DNA of 64,000 nucleotides from Paenibacillus chibensis (GCF_004001045.1 NZ_BIMK01000032.1:1-64000); one strand, 5' to 3'; positions 1-9,500 are shown, counted from the first letter of the stretch. Made by a program: numbers and translations. Notes: generated by a model not told the origin, from the letters alone.

Positions 1-81
1 CAGTATATCGGAATAGAAGCGTATGGATTCCTCAAGATTTGATACCCTCACAAATACTGCCCCCATGAAATTTACAGCCAT
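1..81 (-). CDS. VOC-fold (glyoxalase/bleomycin-resistance-like) protein, N-terminus only
   Basis: The window edge cuts this gene after 27 codons. The visible residues, MAVNFMGAVFVRVSNLEES followed by IRFYSDIL, are the usual first beta-strand and helix of the vicinal-oxygen-chelate superfamily, in which a metal-binding cupped sheet supports lyases, dioxygenases or drug-binding proteins. A GGAGG ribosome binding site lies 6 bases before the ATG. Substrate and exact family cannot be told from so short a piece. Confidence 0.6.
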   Translation of the reverse strand, partial: MAVNFMGAVFVRVSNLEESIRFYSDIL

Positions 82-279
82 TAACGTTTCCTCCATTTCT
101 TGTATTCTCATATTTCTGAATCCTTTACTTGAAAGATGCAATCCCTACTAATCCAGCTCCATCTTTCAATTGATTTGGCACATTATTTTCTATGAAACGA
201 TTGTTTTATTACTTCAATTTATATCCTTTCAAGATTGCAGCCCCCTTTTACGCAGATTTCCTTTTGCATTTTCTTTATG

Positions 280-885
280 TTACTTAACATTTCGTTTCTC
301 AAGCTCTTTTATTATTTTGTCCGTAATTACATCCATTGGTTCAAGGCCAGATACGATTAGATCACATTCAGCCATGACATTTGAATTTATAGCTTGGTAT
401 AAATTTCTCACGACTATAAGATATTGAGTCAAATCCTCTTCGATGTTCTTTAAAGTTTCACCTGGAGTACCTTCGGCATTGTGTATTCCTCTTAAAATCC
501 TACGAGCCAGTGCTACTTCTAATGGAATATCAATACAGACTACAAAATCAATTAATTCGGCCATTCCTTCCCGTCCCCTACCAAAAGGTTCTTCAACGAT
601 AATGAATTTTTCTGATTTTATCATTTGGTTGTTAGGTAGTTTTATCGATCTTCCTTGAACCAACTCATATAAGTCTCTATTAAAATTTGGATTGTGAACT
701 AATTTAGGGTCGGCACCTTTTTCCAACCACTCCAAAAAATCATCTGGATACTTATTCGTTGATTCATAATCATCAAAGTGGAATGATATCGCATTAACAA
801 GTTTATCTCTTAATTGCTTTGTTAAGGTACTCTTACCTGAACCAGATGGTCCACTTACTGCAATGGTGTACGTAGACTTATTCAT
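280..885 (-). CDS. Uridine-kinase-like P-loop NTPase
   Basis: A 201-aa cytoplasmic protein with a Walker A motif GPSGSGKST at residues 12-20, the arrangement of uridine kinase/phosphoribulokinase-type and adenylate-kinase-like small-molecule kinases. A hydrophobic strand ending in D (FVVCIDIPLEVALARR, about residue 115) followed by Arg-rich LARRILRG resembles the lid of nucleoside kinases. Such proteins phosphorylate a nucleoside or small metabolite with ATP. It stands alone, with a weak purine-rich site upstream. The substrate is unknown; family placement rests on the P-loop and general layout. Confidence 0.7.
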   Translation of the reverse strand: MNKSTYTIAVSGPSGSGKSTLTKQLRDKLVNAISFHFDDYESTNKYPDDFLEWLEKGADPKLVHNPNFNRDLYELVQGRSIKLPNNQMIKSEKFIIVEEPFGRGREGMAELIDFVVCIDIPLEVALARRILRGIHNAEGTPGETLKNIEEDLTQYLIVVRNLYQAINSNVMAECDLIVSGLEPMDVITDKIIKELEKRNVK

Positions 886-951
886 GATCCTTCATCCTTT
901 CTTTTATGAACTGTTACGGCCATTTCAGCTAACGCGCGCTTCCCTATTCAC

Positions 952-993
952 GACGCGAGCCGTCCTTAGATAGCTCCTATCGGCTCGTGCGTC
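952..993. repeat. Imperfect inverted repeat in intergenic region
   Basis: GACGCGAGCCG (952-962) pairs with CGGCTCGTGCGTC (981-993) apart from a two-base bulge, leaving an 18-base loop. It lacks a clean T-tract on either side, so it is not an obvious terminator. The rest of 886-1146 shows no gene. Confidence 0.5.
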
Positions 994-1146
994 ATGTACC
1001 TCCTTACGTATGGAACCATACCCGCCCAAAATTTCATTGCAGCTATATTATATAATATTTTACCTATTTACCATATTTACGCTTATGCTGCCTATAGAAT
1101 GCGTGAAATCTATTTTCCGCTCATCTCGTTGCACCTCTTTGATGAC

Positions 1147-1192
1147 AAAAAAAGAGCCTCACACAAGTTGTATGAACTCGTGTAAGGCCTCT
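1147..1192 (-). terminator. Rho-independent terminator of the hydantoinase operon
   Basis: Read on the minus strand, an 18-base stem (1175-1192 against 1153-1169, with G-U pairs) with a 5-base loop is followed by seven T residues. It starts three bases after the stop codon of the hydantoinase gene. Confidence 0.85.
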
Positions 1193-1195
1193 CCT

Positions 1196-2746
1196 CTACT
1201 TCATGTTTCCTACGACTTTCACTCGCAGTCTCGTCGCATTTCCCGGATGATAAGCCAGCGGGGTTTCTTCCACTTCCACAAGCTCAACCGTTGCCGGATC
1301 AGCGCCAGCCAGCATCGCCTGCTTCACGGCTTTTTCTTGCGCATCTCTTAATGAATCCTCACGGGGCTCTGTGGAATAAATATAAATTTGTTCATATTGT
1401 CCGCTGATTTGAGCGATACATGCGCCTATGGCGTTGGCGACGCCCCCGTTCTCAGGCTTAATCATATGGGATACCCCGCGAATCGTGTCCGGAATCACGA
1501 CACTGCCGCCGCCTACCAAAACAAGCTCAACGTCTCCTGAGGAGGTCTTCATTTTATCAATGGCCTGCTTAATGATGGCTGCAATTTCTGCTTGCACATT
1601 TTTTGCGAAGTCTTCATCCAGATGCGCTACCAAGCTCTTATCCCCGACATCCGCGAGGCCCAGCCGAACGGCAATGTCGGTTGTCGTCAGCGTTTGCCCG
1701 CCAAAGACCAGCGCTTCCTGTCCAATCTTGTATCCTACGCTGTCAGGGCCAACCGTGATTTTACCGTTCTCCGAGCGTACGATGCTTCCGCCGCCCAGTC
1801 CAACCGAGATAATATCCGGCATGCGGAAGTTCGTGCGGATATCGCCCACCTCGACCGCAACCGAGGACTCTCTCGGGAAGCCGTCCTGCAACACCCCGAT
1901 GTCCGATGTCGTCCCTCCCACGTCAAGAACCATCGTATCTTTGATCTTCGCCAAATACGAGGCACCGCGTATGCTGTTCGTCGGCCCGCATGCAATGGTT
2001 AGGATCGGAAATTGTTTAGCGTAATCGATCGACATCAGGGTACCGTCATTCTGGCATAAAAACACCGCTGCGTCCGTGATGCCCTCTTCTTCTAACGCCT
2101 GTACAAATCCATGGGTTGTCGTTTCAATCACCTTGCATAAGGCTGCATTGAGTATGGTCGCATTCTCCCGTTCAATTAAGCCGACAGAACCAATCAATGA
2201 AGAACAGGAAACAGGGAATTCAGCTCCGTATACTTGATGGATGAGATCGCGAATCTGGAGCTCCTGGTCGTTTTTAATGGAAGAGAACACCCCGATCACC
2301 GCGATGGATTCGACACTGCCGCGCCATTCCTCTAAAAGTGTTGTGATTTCAGCTTCATCGACTTCTCCAAGCACTTGGCCGTCATATTCATATCCGCCAT
2401 GAACGAGCGCATATTTACCTGACAGCTTCTGAACCATATCCTCAGGCCAGGACGTGTACGGAGCAACGGAAGCCGTTGCCGGGTAACCCAGACGAATGAC
2501 GCCGACTTGGGCCAGCTTTTTACGCTCCACAATGGCATTGGTACACTGCGTCGTGCCTAACATGGCATGCGTGATTTGGGTTTTATCAATATTCGATTCC
2601 TGCAGCAAATTCCGGAGCGAGGTTTCAATCCCCGTTTTAATATCTAGACTTGTTGGGGATTTCACCGCATGAAGCAAATGATGATTCTCATCCAATATGA
2701 TGGCATCTGTGTTGGTGCCGCCTACATCGATCCCGATTCTATACAT
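1196..2746 (-). CDS. Hydantoinase/oxoprolinase family protein (HyuA-type)
   Basis: A 516-aa protein of the hydantoinase A/oxoprolinase family, ATP-using enzymes that open five-membered cyclic amides such as hydantoins or 5-oxoproline. The N-terminus MYRIGIDVGGTNTDAI is the phosphate-1 loop of the ASKHA fold; a second phosphate-binding segment TMVLDVGGTTSDIGVL is near residue 272, and ISVGLGGGSIVR near 313 is the family's glycine-rich signature. At about 516 aa it is the short form, without the extra domains of long HyuA. Its ATG overlaps the end of the DUF917 gene by 8 bases, implying translational coupling. Last gene of the permease-DUF917-hydantoinase operon. The substrate is inferred only by family. 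Confidence 0.88.
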   Translation of the reverse strand: MYRIGIDVGGTNTDAIILDENHHLLHAVKSPTSLDIKTGIETSLRNLLQESNIDKTQITHAMLGTTQCTNAIVERKKLAQVGVIRLGYPATASVAPYTSWPEDMVQKLSGKYALVHGGYEYDGQVLGEVDEAEITTLLEEWRGSVESIAVIGVFSSIKNDQELQIRDLIHQVYGAEFPVSCSSLIGSVGLIERENATILNAALCKVIETTTHGFVQALEEEGITDAAVFLCQNDGTLMSIDYAKQFPILTIACGPTNSIRGASYLAKIKDTMVLDVGGTTSDIGVLQDGFPRESSVAVEVGDIRTNFRMPDIISVGLGGGSIVRSENGKITVGPDSVGYKIGQEALVFGGQTLTTTDIAVRLGLADVGDKSLVAHLDEDFAKNVQAEIAAIIKQAIDKMKTSSGDVELVLVGGGSVVIPDTIRGVSHMIKPENGGVANAIGACIAQISGQYEQIYIYSTEPREDSLRDAQEKAVKQAMLAGADPATVELVEVEETPLAYHPGNATRLRVKVVGNMK

Positions 2747-3842
2747 TCTCAGCCACCGCCTTTTTCACCAGTTCCTCAATAGCAACATAATCGTAATCAT
2801 ATCCGAAGTATCTTGGTCCTACCGTCTGGACTCCCTTTTCCGTTCTCCACTTTTCATGAGCGGGCAGTCCGACCACTCGTACGCGTTTACCGTATTTCAG
2901 GCTCTCCGTGGTTACAGGCGACAAGGTTTCGTAATCAACCAGACAGATCAAATCAGGAGTCATCGCTACCACTTGACCGTTCTTTTCAGCAATCAGGTTT
3001 TCATTTTGAAAATGAACCTTCATCTCTCCGCCTTTAAACGTCTCGATTCCTTCAAGATGCATCTGGCCGAGGTTAAATCCTCCCTTGGTTTCCCGGATGA
3101 CATCCACGATTTTGCCTTGGAAAAGTTCATAGCCGGATACCAGTTTCAGCAGTTCTTGAAGCTTATCGCCCGCGTCCCGGTTCTTCGATGTAATGATGGC
3201 TCCGATCTGTTCGGACAGGGTCACGATATGATGAACGCCGCTCTGCTTGATTTGCGCACCCGTTGCCGGATAGAGGCTGACTAAAGCACTGGCCCCCATT
3301 TCGACCGTGGCCACTCTGGCGAGCCGTTCTGTCCATTTATTATCAATGGTCTCAAAGATGCCGATGTTCCCTTTTTCATCCGTAATCGCCATTGGTGTCG
3401 CCGGAATGCCATCCAGGTTGAACGTGACCATTTGCAGCTCCGGGAATGCCCGTCCCATACCGTCACAGTCGATCAAAGGCAATCCCAGCTGCGCCGCAAC
3501 GACGATGGGAATCATGGAATTGACGCCTCCCGCTTCCATCGGGAACGTGCCGGCGATCTGTTCTTTTCCCAAGTAATTCGCTAATTTTTGAAAAACCTTA
3601 ACAAACTCGTCCCCTTTAGGGAATTTCTCCACGAGTACGGAAGGCGCCCCCATCATCGCAGCCGGGATAAAAAAGTCCTCATCCTGAATCTCATCGACGG
3701 AGAATAGTTTTACGGGTCCAAACTTCTCAATGGCCGAAAGAGCCATCAATTTGCCAATGTAAGGGTCTCCCCCTCCGCCGGTTCCTAAAAATGCTGCGCC
3801 GACGGCGATGTTTTCAACAGCTGCTTGATCTAAATATCTCAT
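2739..3842 (-). CDS. DUF917 family protein
   Basis: A 367-aa protein of the DUF917 family, which is regularly encoded beside hydantoinase/oxoprolinase genes and resembles part of long hydantoinase subunits. The N-terminus has the glycine-rich AAFLGTGGGGDPYIG (about residues 16-30), and IDCDGMGRAFPELQ near 124 is another family hallmark. It follows the permease gene directly with GGAGG just before the start, and overlaps the downstream hydantoinase gene. I infer that it acts with the hydantoinase on the same substrate; no biochemical role can be read from the sequence. Confidence 0.85.
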   Translation of the reverse strand: MRYLDQAAVENIAVGAAFLGTGGGGDPYIGKLMALSAIEKFGPVKLFSVDEIQDEDFFIPAAMMGAPSVLVEKFPKGDEFVKVFQKLANYLGKEQIAGTFPMEAGGVNSMIPIVVAAQLGLPLIDCDGMGRAFPELQMVTFNLDGIPATPMAITDEKGNIGIFETIDNKWTERLARVATVEMGASALVSLYPATGAQIKQSGVHHIVTLSEQIGAIITSKNRDAGDKLQELLKLVSGYELFQGKIVDVIRETKGGFNLGQMHLEGIETFKGGEMKVHFQNENLIAEKNGQVVAMTPDLICLVDYETLSPVTTESLKYGKRVRVVGLPAHEKWRTEKGVQTVGPRYFGYDYDYVAIEELVKKAVAENV

Positions 3843-5108
3843 TTACGTTTCCTCCAATATGACTGTTTTCCGAGCCGATAAACGATAGCCTGCATAATAC
3901 AATACAAAAGAAATGACAATCCCGATCAACGGCTGATTCGGTACCTGCGGCAAGCTTGGGAACAGGGATAATACAACAGGGGTACAAGCGATAACGGCGC
4001 CCACTAGCCAGGAAACGACGCCCAGTATATTCACGCCTTCGACCTCATGCCAGCGGCTCTTATCCCCTTTGCCCAGCACCCAGTAAGATGCGATCATCAC
4101 GCCTGCCACCGGCGGAATCATGGCCGACAGGATGGACATAATCGGTGTAAAATAGTTGAGTATGCCGACAACAGCTAGTACCGTCCCGATCGTTCCGGCG
4201 ATACCGACGGCCCATTTTTCTCTTTCCTTCGATACGTTGAACACGTTGATTAAGGCAAAACCGCCTGAAATGGCATTCACGAGGTTCGTCTTCCATGTAG
4301 CGAGGATCAAAACCACACCGCCAATAAACGGAGTCGTGATGCTCAAAAAGGTTGCAGTAATATCGCTGGCCTGGTAAGCAATCGTCAGGACGGCTCCTGC
4401 ACCAATCATCAGCAAGCCTGCTGGGATAATTCCGAAAAGGGCGGCTTTCAGGACATCGGACCGTTTTCTCGAAAATTGGGAGTAATCACCCGCGACAACC
4501 GCGCCCAAGGCAAACGACCCCAGGGTTACCGCCAGTCCGTCCGTAAAGCTCATAGCTCCAGCTGGCTTAAAATTCTGAATAATCTGCAGCGAGTCACCGG
4601 TCAATGCTTTGATAAGACCAAACACGCTGATCCCGATCAATAAAGGAACGGCAATATAGCTGATGACGCGCAGCACTTTAACGCCATAGATCGCCGAGAC
4701 TACCATCACAAGACCGCAGATAAGAGAAGCCAGCGGAACCGGGACACTCATTCCACCTACGGCTAATAAATTGGCCAAGGCTGCACCGCACACATTCGCC
4801 TGTATTCCGAACCATCCGAGGCACGCAACGGCAAGGATGATCGAAAGAATCGTCCGCGATCCTTTTTTGCCGAACACCTGACCCGCAACCTGAACCGTCG
4901 GTCTTCCCAGCTCCGTGCTTTGAATCCCCTGCAAAATCATGAGCAATACAATGATGGAGTAACCCACCAACGTGACGAGCAGCGCTTTCGACAATCCCAT
5001 GCCTGCCACCAGCGTGTTTCCCACCAATAAACTGGGGATGCTGATGACCGCGCCGGCCCAGATGATCCCGAGACTGAACCAGGATTGATGCTCTTTAACG
5101 GTTTTCAT
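3843..5108 (-). CDS. NCS1-family cytosine/purine/hydantoin-type permease
   Basis: A 421-aa membrane protein with about twelve hydrophobic helices, of the nucleobase:cation symporter-1 family (CodB, Mhp1 and relatives). The N-terminal WFSLGIIWAGAVISIPSLLVG and the early GYSIIVLLMILQGIQSTELGRPTVQVA segments are typical. These carriers import nucleobases, allantoin or hydantoins with a cation. First gene of the three-gene operon, behind an AGGGGG site; the PucR-type regulator upstream is separated from it by a terminator. Context points to a ring-containing nitrogen source as substrate. Confidence 0.88.
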   Translation of the reverse strand: MKTVKEHQSWFSLGIIWAGAVISIPSLLVGNTLVAGMGLSKALLVTLVGYSIIVLLMILQGIQSTELGRPTVQVAGQVFGKKGSRTILSIILAVACLGWFGIQANVCGAALANLLAVGGMSVPVPLASLICGLVMVVSAIYGVKVLRVISYIAVPLLIGISVFGLIKALTGDSLQIIQNFKPAGAMSFTDGLAVTLGSFALGAVVAGDYSQFSRKRSDVLKAALFGIIPAGLLMIGAGAVLTIAYQASDITATFLSITTPFIGGVVLILATWKTNLVNAISGGFALINVFNVSKEREKWAVGIAGTIGTVLAVVGILNYFTPIMSILSAMIPPVAGVMIASYWVLGKGDKSRWHEVEGVNILGVVSWLVGAVIACTPVVLSLFPSLPQVPNQPLIGIVISFVLYYAGYRLSARKTVILEET

Positions 5109-5274
5109 ATGATCCCCCTAACCTTATTCGTTCGAATTGTTTTTTCTTTTATAGAATGAGATCAAGCTTTCATTCCATGATTCACAGGATATTCCCGTGT
5201 GAAAGGTGTATTTTCTTTCATTCATTCTATGTAATTGTAAAAGATGAAGCCGAGCACCGTCTTTTTCAGAAAAC

Positions 5275-5323
5275 AAAAAAAAATCCGATGTTTTTGTCTG
5301 ATTGGACAAAACATCGGAACTTT
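5275..5323 (-). terminator. Strong terminator after the PucR-type gene
   Basis: TCCGATGTTTTTGTC (5284-5298) pairs with GACAAAACATCGGA (5305-5318), with long A/T tracts on both sides, so it could end transcription in either direction. It isolates the regulator gene from the permease operon that follows on the same strand. Confidence 0.88.
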
Positions 5324-6850
5324 TTAGTTATGGATGAGACGGTAGACCATGCAGGCGGTATAAACTTCGTACGATTCCGAATTGATGGTCACATCATATC
5401 CGATGAGCTCGCAAATTTTTTTAATGCGATATTTCACCGTATTTTTGTGGACGAACAACAGCTTGCTGCAGTCATCCATATTCCCCTTCGCATCCAGAAG
5501 AAAAGTCATCAAGGTTGTCAATGCGTCAGGGTCGTCCAACAACGGCTCCAGGACAGACAAGCATTCTTCCGTGATTTCTTCCCCTTGTTTGCTGAGGTCG
5601 ATGGCCCGTTTCAGGGAACGGACTTCAGCCGCGGTGTATAGTTTTCGGTGATGGTAGACGCGGTTAACCTCTTTGGAGGCTTCGTTGACGAGCTGGTACA
5701 TCCGGCGTACGTCCTGTGTGTTCCGCATCCTCGGAGAATATACGATGCTGGATATTTCAGCGATGAGACTCGTGGTTTCGATATATTCCTCTGCGATTTC
5801 AAACTCATTGTATTTATAGGAGCAATTCCCCAGCAAAACGACAATGCAGTGATCGATCGTTTGAATGACCGCGGTTTTATAATATTGCGAGAGATGCGCT
5901 TTTAAGTCTTCCCTGATCCTTCGTTCCTCCGACAAATCCTGAATGTAAACGAGCCACATCATTTGGATGGCGGAAACGTCGATATACAGCAAACTGGCCA
6001 ATCTGCGCATTTTTTCGCTCTCATCATTCACGATGGCTTTAACCAGAGCGTATTCGCTGACTTCGTTATGCTTATCTCCCCACAAATTGATGGCCACCTG
6101 CACCACCTCGCTGATTTGATCCATCGTCTTCGGCGGCAGCTTCGTATTTTCCTTAATGATAAACAGGTACAGGGACTCGCCGTTTTTTTGCTGAACACGT
6201 TTGTATTCAACAAAGCAGGACGAATTCAGCTCCCCTTCTCCCGTTCTGCCGTTCAAAATGGAAGGCGCCATGGACCGGATCAGATCCGCAACAGGGAGCG
6301 ATGAATTTCGCGGCCACATGACACGATTGATGATATCCAGGTTGCTGTTTGTCAGAACGATGTTCGCTTTCATCCGGTCCGACAGCAGTTTGAGGGTAAT
6401 TTCCACACTCCGCAAATGCTCCGGCAGCAGCGATACCTTTTCCAGTGATTCATTCACGAAATGCTCATTCACATTCTGATTGCTGACGATCGCCTCCATG
6501 ACTTCATAAATGACTTCATTATACCTGAGAGAGTAATCATTTCTCGGCATGCAAATAATAATAAAATTCAAAGATTCGGCCAGCTCGAGCACTTCATCGG
6601 CGATATCTGGCATGACAATGCCGACATAGTACAGTATCAATCCCACTTCACCCAGGTCATGCAGGTACTGAACGGTTTTACACTGCTGCTCCACGCTGTC
6701 CTTTATGGAATAAAAAGAGCTGATGACCAGCTCTTCGGCATACCACTCTTCTTGAACGGTCTGAATAATTTGCGAAAAGAAATTGACGTCCGCTACCTCT
6801 AAAACAGATAATGAGGATACGGTCTGGTGAAGCCTGCTTGTTCCAGTCAC
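5324..6850 (-). CDS. PucR-family transcriptional regulator
   Basis: A 508-aa regulator of the PucR family, which controls purine, allantoin and related nitrogen-catabolic genes. The C-terminus (about residues 450-508, including LLFVHKNTVKYRIKKI) is the PucR helix-turn-helix. The N-terminal part is the purine-catabolism regulatory domain. The GTG at 6850 has GAGGGG 8 bases upstream, but in-frame codons before it read VKDLLQLPSFRGAQVV, a good match to the start of that domain, up to a stop at 6908-6910 and without an ATG, GTG or TTG. The true start may therefore be an unusual codon near 6907. Its placement suggests control of the neighbouring ureide operon. Confidence 0.87.
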   Translation of the reverse strand: MTGTSRLHQTVSSLSVLEVADVNFFSQIIQTVQEEWYAEELVISSFYSIKDSVEQQCKTVQYLHDLGEVGLILYYVGIVMPDIADEVLELAESLNFIIICMPRNDYSLRYNEVIYEVMEAIVSNQNVNEHFVNESLEKVSLLPEHLRSVEITLKLLSDRMKANIVLTNSNLDIINRVMWPRNSSLPVADLIRSMAPSILNGRTGEGELNSSCFVEYKRVQQKNGESLYLFIIKENTKLPPKTMDQISEVVQVAINLWGDKHNEVSEYALVKAIVNDESEKMRRLASLLYIDVSAIQMMWLVYIQDLSEERRIREDLKAHLSQYYKTAVIQTIDHCIVVLLGNCSYKYNEFEIAEEYIETTSLIAEISSIVYSPRMRNTQDVRRMYQLVNEASKEVNRVYHHRKLYTAAEVRSLKRAIDLSKQGEEITEECLSVLEPLLDDPDALTTLMTFLLDAKGNMDDCSKLLFVHKNTVKYRIKKICELIGYDVTINSESYEVYTACMVYRLIHN

Positions 6851-7083
6851 AACTTGAGCCCCTCTAAACGAAGGCAGCTGCAGTAAATCTTTAACGGTTA
6901 CCCCAATTCAACCACCACTTTTTTGTTCAATTCAAGCTGCTCTTATTCTTCAATCTGTACGATAGCTTGATCGGCCTAAGATAGGCTTCATTACTATTAG
7001 TATAACCCTCATTATGATAAGCAACCAAGTAAGTTCCTTTGCCAACAATCCAGGTCTTCCTAACCTGTATTTGAACACGTAAA

Positions 7084-7524
7084 TTAATACCTCTCACTTA
7101 CTAACCAGTCTTTAGCTTGATCCATGCTTGAAAAATATTTAATACCTAAGCTACGCCTCGCAGTTTCATTCGTTAAACATTTATTAATATGATTCCTTCC
7201 ACTTCTTGTAGCTCCAACAATTGCAATCTTCAATATGTTCTGTTTAGTCCTTACAAGGCTTTCCGCAATATATTCTGCAATTTCATATAGGACATCTGTC
7301 CCTTCTAAATGGTATAGAACACGATATTGTTTATTCGTAGTTCTCATGAGGTCTTCATTATTTTTTACTTTTGCTTTGATTAATGGCATATCTGTGCCAA
7401 GATTATCTATACATGAAATCCAAATCTCTCCTCCATTATGATAGAGGGAAAAGGATGCTCTTAAATCTGGTACACTTGTCATTTTCTTAAAAAATATAGA
7501 TCTCAGCCATTTCCTGATTCCCAT
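7084..7524 (-). CDS. Possible SpoIIAA-like (STAS-fold) protein
   Basis: A 146-aa soluble protein. The second half alternates strands and helices (ILKIAIVGATRSGRNHIN, then KYFSSMDQAKDWLVSE at the end), the pattern of SpoIIAA-like/STAS-fold proteins, whose C-termini commonly end in a D-A-W-L segment. Residues 1-25 are basic and do not fit the domain. No partner kinase or sigma factor is adjacent, so a role in anti-anti-sigma signalling is not supported. It sits in an AT-richer islet of single genes. Confidence 0.5.
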   Translation of the reverse strand: MGIRKWLRSIFFKKMTSVPDLRASFSLYHNGGEIWISCIDNLGTDMPLIKAKVKNNEDLMRTTNKQYRVLYHLEGTDVLYEIAEYIAESLVRTKQNILKIAIVGATRSGRNHINKCLTNETARRSLGIKYFSSMDQAKDWLVSERY

Positions 7525-7613
7525 ATATTCATTCTCCCATGCCTAATTGATGGCTGCTTCAAAATTACCTTCAATGATCTTAGCAGCCTATACAGTCATG
7601 CTCACAGATGAAA

Positions 7614-8090
7614 TTATTGATGAACTATAAAATGTTGTATCTTATTTTGATCTTTCAACTTCATTAGATCTGTTTTTAACATTTCCGGATATACGTTCAA
7701 ATCCTTCAATTCATCCAGTAAGAACCATTTAAATATTAACCTTCCATTGTCTTCAATGCCCTTAAATTCTCCATCTTTCGTTAAAACTTCGTATCCATCC
7801 GGGAAATCAATTAAATAATAAAATCCGATCTCATGATAACGCTTATCTTCATATTCAAAGAAATCCTCATTCACAAAGAGTAGTTTACTCATTTGTATCT
7901 CGATATCGAGTTCCTCTTTAATTTCCCTTTTAATGGTTTGATCTGTTGATTCATTAAATTCTACCCGGCCTCCAGGAAGGTTCCAAAAATCGTCCTTTTC
8001 CGTCGTGTGCAATAATATACGATGATTATGAATAGCTATCCCCGCTACTCTGAAATTAAATTTATTATGATCTCTTTCAAATGTTATCAT
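7614..8090 (-). CDS. NUDIX hydrolase
   Basis: A 158-aa protein with the NUDIX box: the segment from GGRVEFNES through REIKEELDIEI (about residues 40-63) carries the expected G, E, R-E and E-E residues that bind Mg2+ and cleave a nucleoside diphosphate linked to another group. GGTGA precedes the ATG by about five bases. Substrate cannot be predicted. Single gene in the accessory islet. Confidence 0.87.
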   Translation of the reverse strand: MITFERDHNKFNFRVAGIAIHNHRILLHTTEKDDFWNLPGGRVEFNESTDQTIKREIKEELDIEIQMSKLLFVNEDFFEYEDKRYHEIGFYYLIDFPDGYEVLTKDGEFKGIEDNGRLIFKWFLLDELKDLNVYPEMLKTDLMKLKDQNKIQHFIVHQ

Positions 8091-8142
8091 AGGTCACCTT
8101 TATTTTTTGGATTTAGGATTCATCATGATCTCCACAAAAAAC

Positions 8143-8865
8143 CTATTCTTGAATGAGCTTCCATGCACTCTTCGAATAAACTAACCAAATCTTATAGTCT
8201 GTAATTTCATCCTTCAAATCATAAACTCTATCCATGTCTCTGTAATGTCCAACTGCAGTTATTGGTATCTGAATTTCTCCTTTACCTTTTTTGATCTTTG
8301 ATAAATCTATAAATAAACCTTCCTTTGTAGATTCCAATAGAATTCTTGAAATATCACTTGGGATATCAATGATCGATCTTCTCGTCAATTTCTGTAATTT
8401 GAATACAACTGCTTTTGATAATATCATTTCGTAATCCTCTAGCTTTGTTACATAGAGTTTATTAAACCATCCATCATCATGTGCATAATAAGCAAATCTT
8501 ACCTTTGGTATATCATTCAATGGCTTTGCAAGATGACTAAAGAATAATAATTCAGCGATTTGTAATTTAGTCAGTTGATCGAGATCTTCTTCTTTATAAA
8601 AGTCAACCCAGCAAAAATCCCCATAACCATATATGTAATCATCAATTAATTCATTTATTTCTTGAGATGTTACATAATCAAATCTGGAGTGCTGATTCCA
8701 CTTCGCATTATCAAAATTATGTTTAAGCAAAATTAGGTTTTCTGGTCTATTATCTAAACAAGACATAAATTCAAAAAATTCAATACCATATGAATAAAAG
8801 CAATGATTATCTATTTCGCTACCACTTACATAGATGATCTCTCTAATATTATGTTTTTTCTTCAT
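8143..8865 (-). CDS. Hypothetical protein
   Basis: A protein of about 240 aa that I do not recognise. It is soluble, rich in aromatic and acidic residues (YIYGYGDFCWVDFYKEEDL near residue 80), with no signal peptide or membrane helix. The start at 8865 (MKKKHNIREIIYVSG) is preferred over the upstream ATG at 8889 because GAGGG lies 9 bases before it and nothing similar precedes the longer form. Single gene in the AT-rich islet. Confidence 0.6.
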   Translation of the reverse strand: MKKKHNIREIIYVSGSEIDNHCFYSYGIEFFEFMSCLDNRPENLILLKHNFDNAKWNQHSRFDYVTSQEINELIDDYIYGYGDFCWVDFYKEEDLDQLTKLQIAELLFFSHLAKPLNDIPKVRFAYYAHDDGWFNKLYVTKLEDYEMILSKAVVFKLQKLTRRSIIDIPSDISRILLESTKEGLFIDLSKIKKGKGEIQIPITAVGHYRDMDRVYDLKDEITDYKIWLVYSKSAWKLIQE

Positions 8866-8924
8866 TGGTTTTACCCTCATATCATTCATGTAAATTGATT
8901 TGATAAATCTGTAAGATTACTTGT

Positions 8925-8984
8925 GTTCACGACGTCCCACCACCTTAAGCGTTCGTAGTGAACGGCCGCAATGCGGTTAGGTGG
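8925..8984. repeat. Palindromic repeat element sharing a 16-bp core with 9971-9986
   Basis: Two nested imperfect inverted repeats: GTTCAC (8925-8930) with GTGAAC (8958-8963), and CCACCTTAAGCG (from 8940) with GCGGTTAGGTGG (8973-8984). The segment CGGCCGCAATGCGGTT at 8963-8978 recurs with one change at 9971-9986. It lies between the unknown 240-aa gene and the lipoprotein gene. Confidence 0.55.
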
Positions 8985-9033
8985 CCGGATGTGTCCTGCT
9001 ACTCCGATTGATCTATCAGATGTTGACAACTTC

Positions 9034-9474
9034 TTAGAATTCTCTCTCAAAATAATCTTTGTATATTCCCTTTAATGTCTTAATGAGTTGAGCATTTGAT
9101 TTATATTCAACGCTTTTTAATCGATTCGGAGTAAAGTCTATTATTAATTCTTCATTTTCGAACAATTTAACTCTGAAAATATATCCGACCCCTCCTTCCT
9201 GATTATCACTTGGAATCAATTTTTCATCCTTAATTACATTGAGGATGTTTGTTATTTCGTCTTTCTTAGTTATGGTTTTACTTTCTCCGGTCTTCCCATC
9301 AATCAATTCGATCTTGTTGATGTCTTGGATATTGCCCGGATATTCATTTGCAATCGAAGTCGGATTATTAATTTTCTTGTCTTCAATACTGCATGAGATG
9401 AGAGCGGTTATCGAGAACATAACAGCCAGAAGTAATAATAGTTTTTTTATGTTTGTCACCCGCTTTTCGTCCAC
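9034..9474 (-). CDS. Putative lipoprotein
   Basis: A 146-aa protein with a basic N-terminus, a hydrophobic stretch and a lipobox L-I-S-C, so it is likely anchored by lipid on the outer face of the membrane. The mature part (about 115 residues) is charged and matches nothing I know. The GTG start has GAGGT 8 bases upstream; a second GTG five codons later is possible. Single gene in the islet. Confidence 0.65.
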   Translation of the reverse strand: MDEKRVTNIKKLLLLLAVMFSITALISCSIEDKKINNPTSIANEYPGNIQDINKIELIDGKTGESKTITKKDEITNILNVIKDEKLIPSDNQEGGVGYIFRVKLFENEELIIDFTPNRLKSVEYKSNAQLIKTLKGIYKDYFEREF

Positions 9475-9500
9475 TGAAATACCTCATTGAAACCTTTTCG

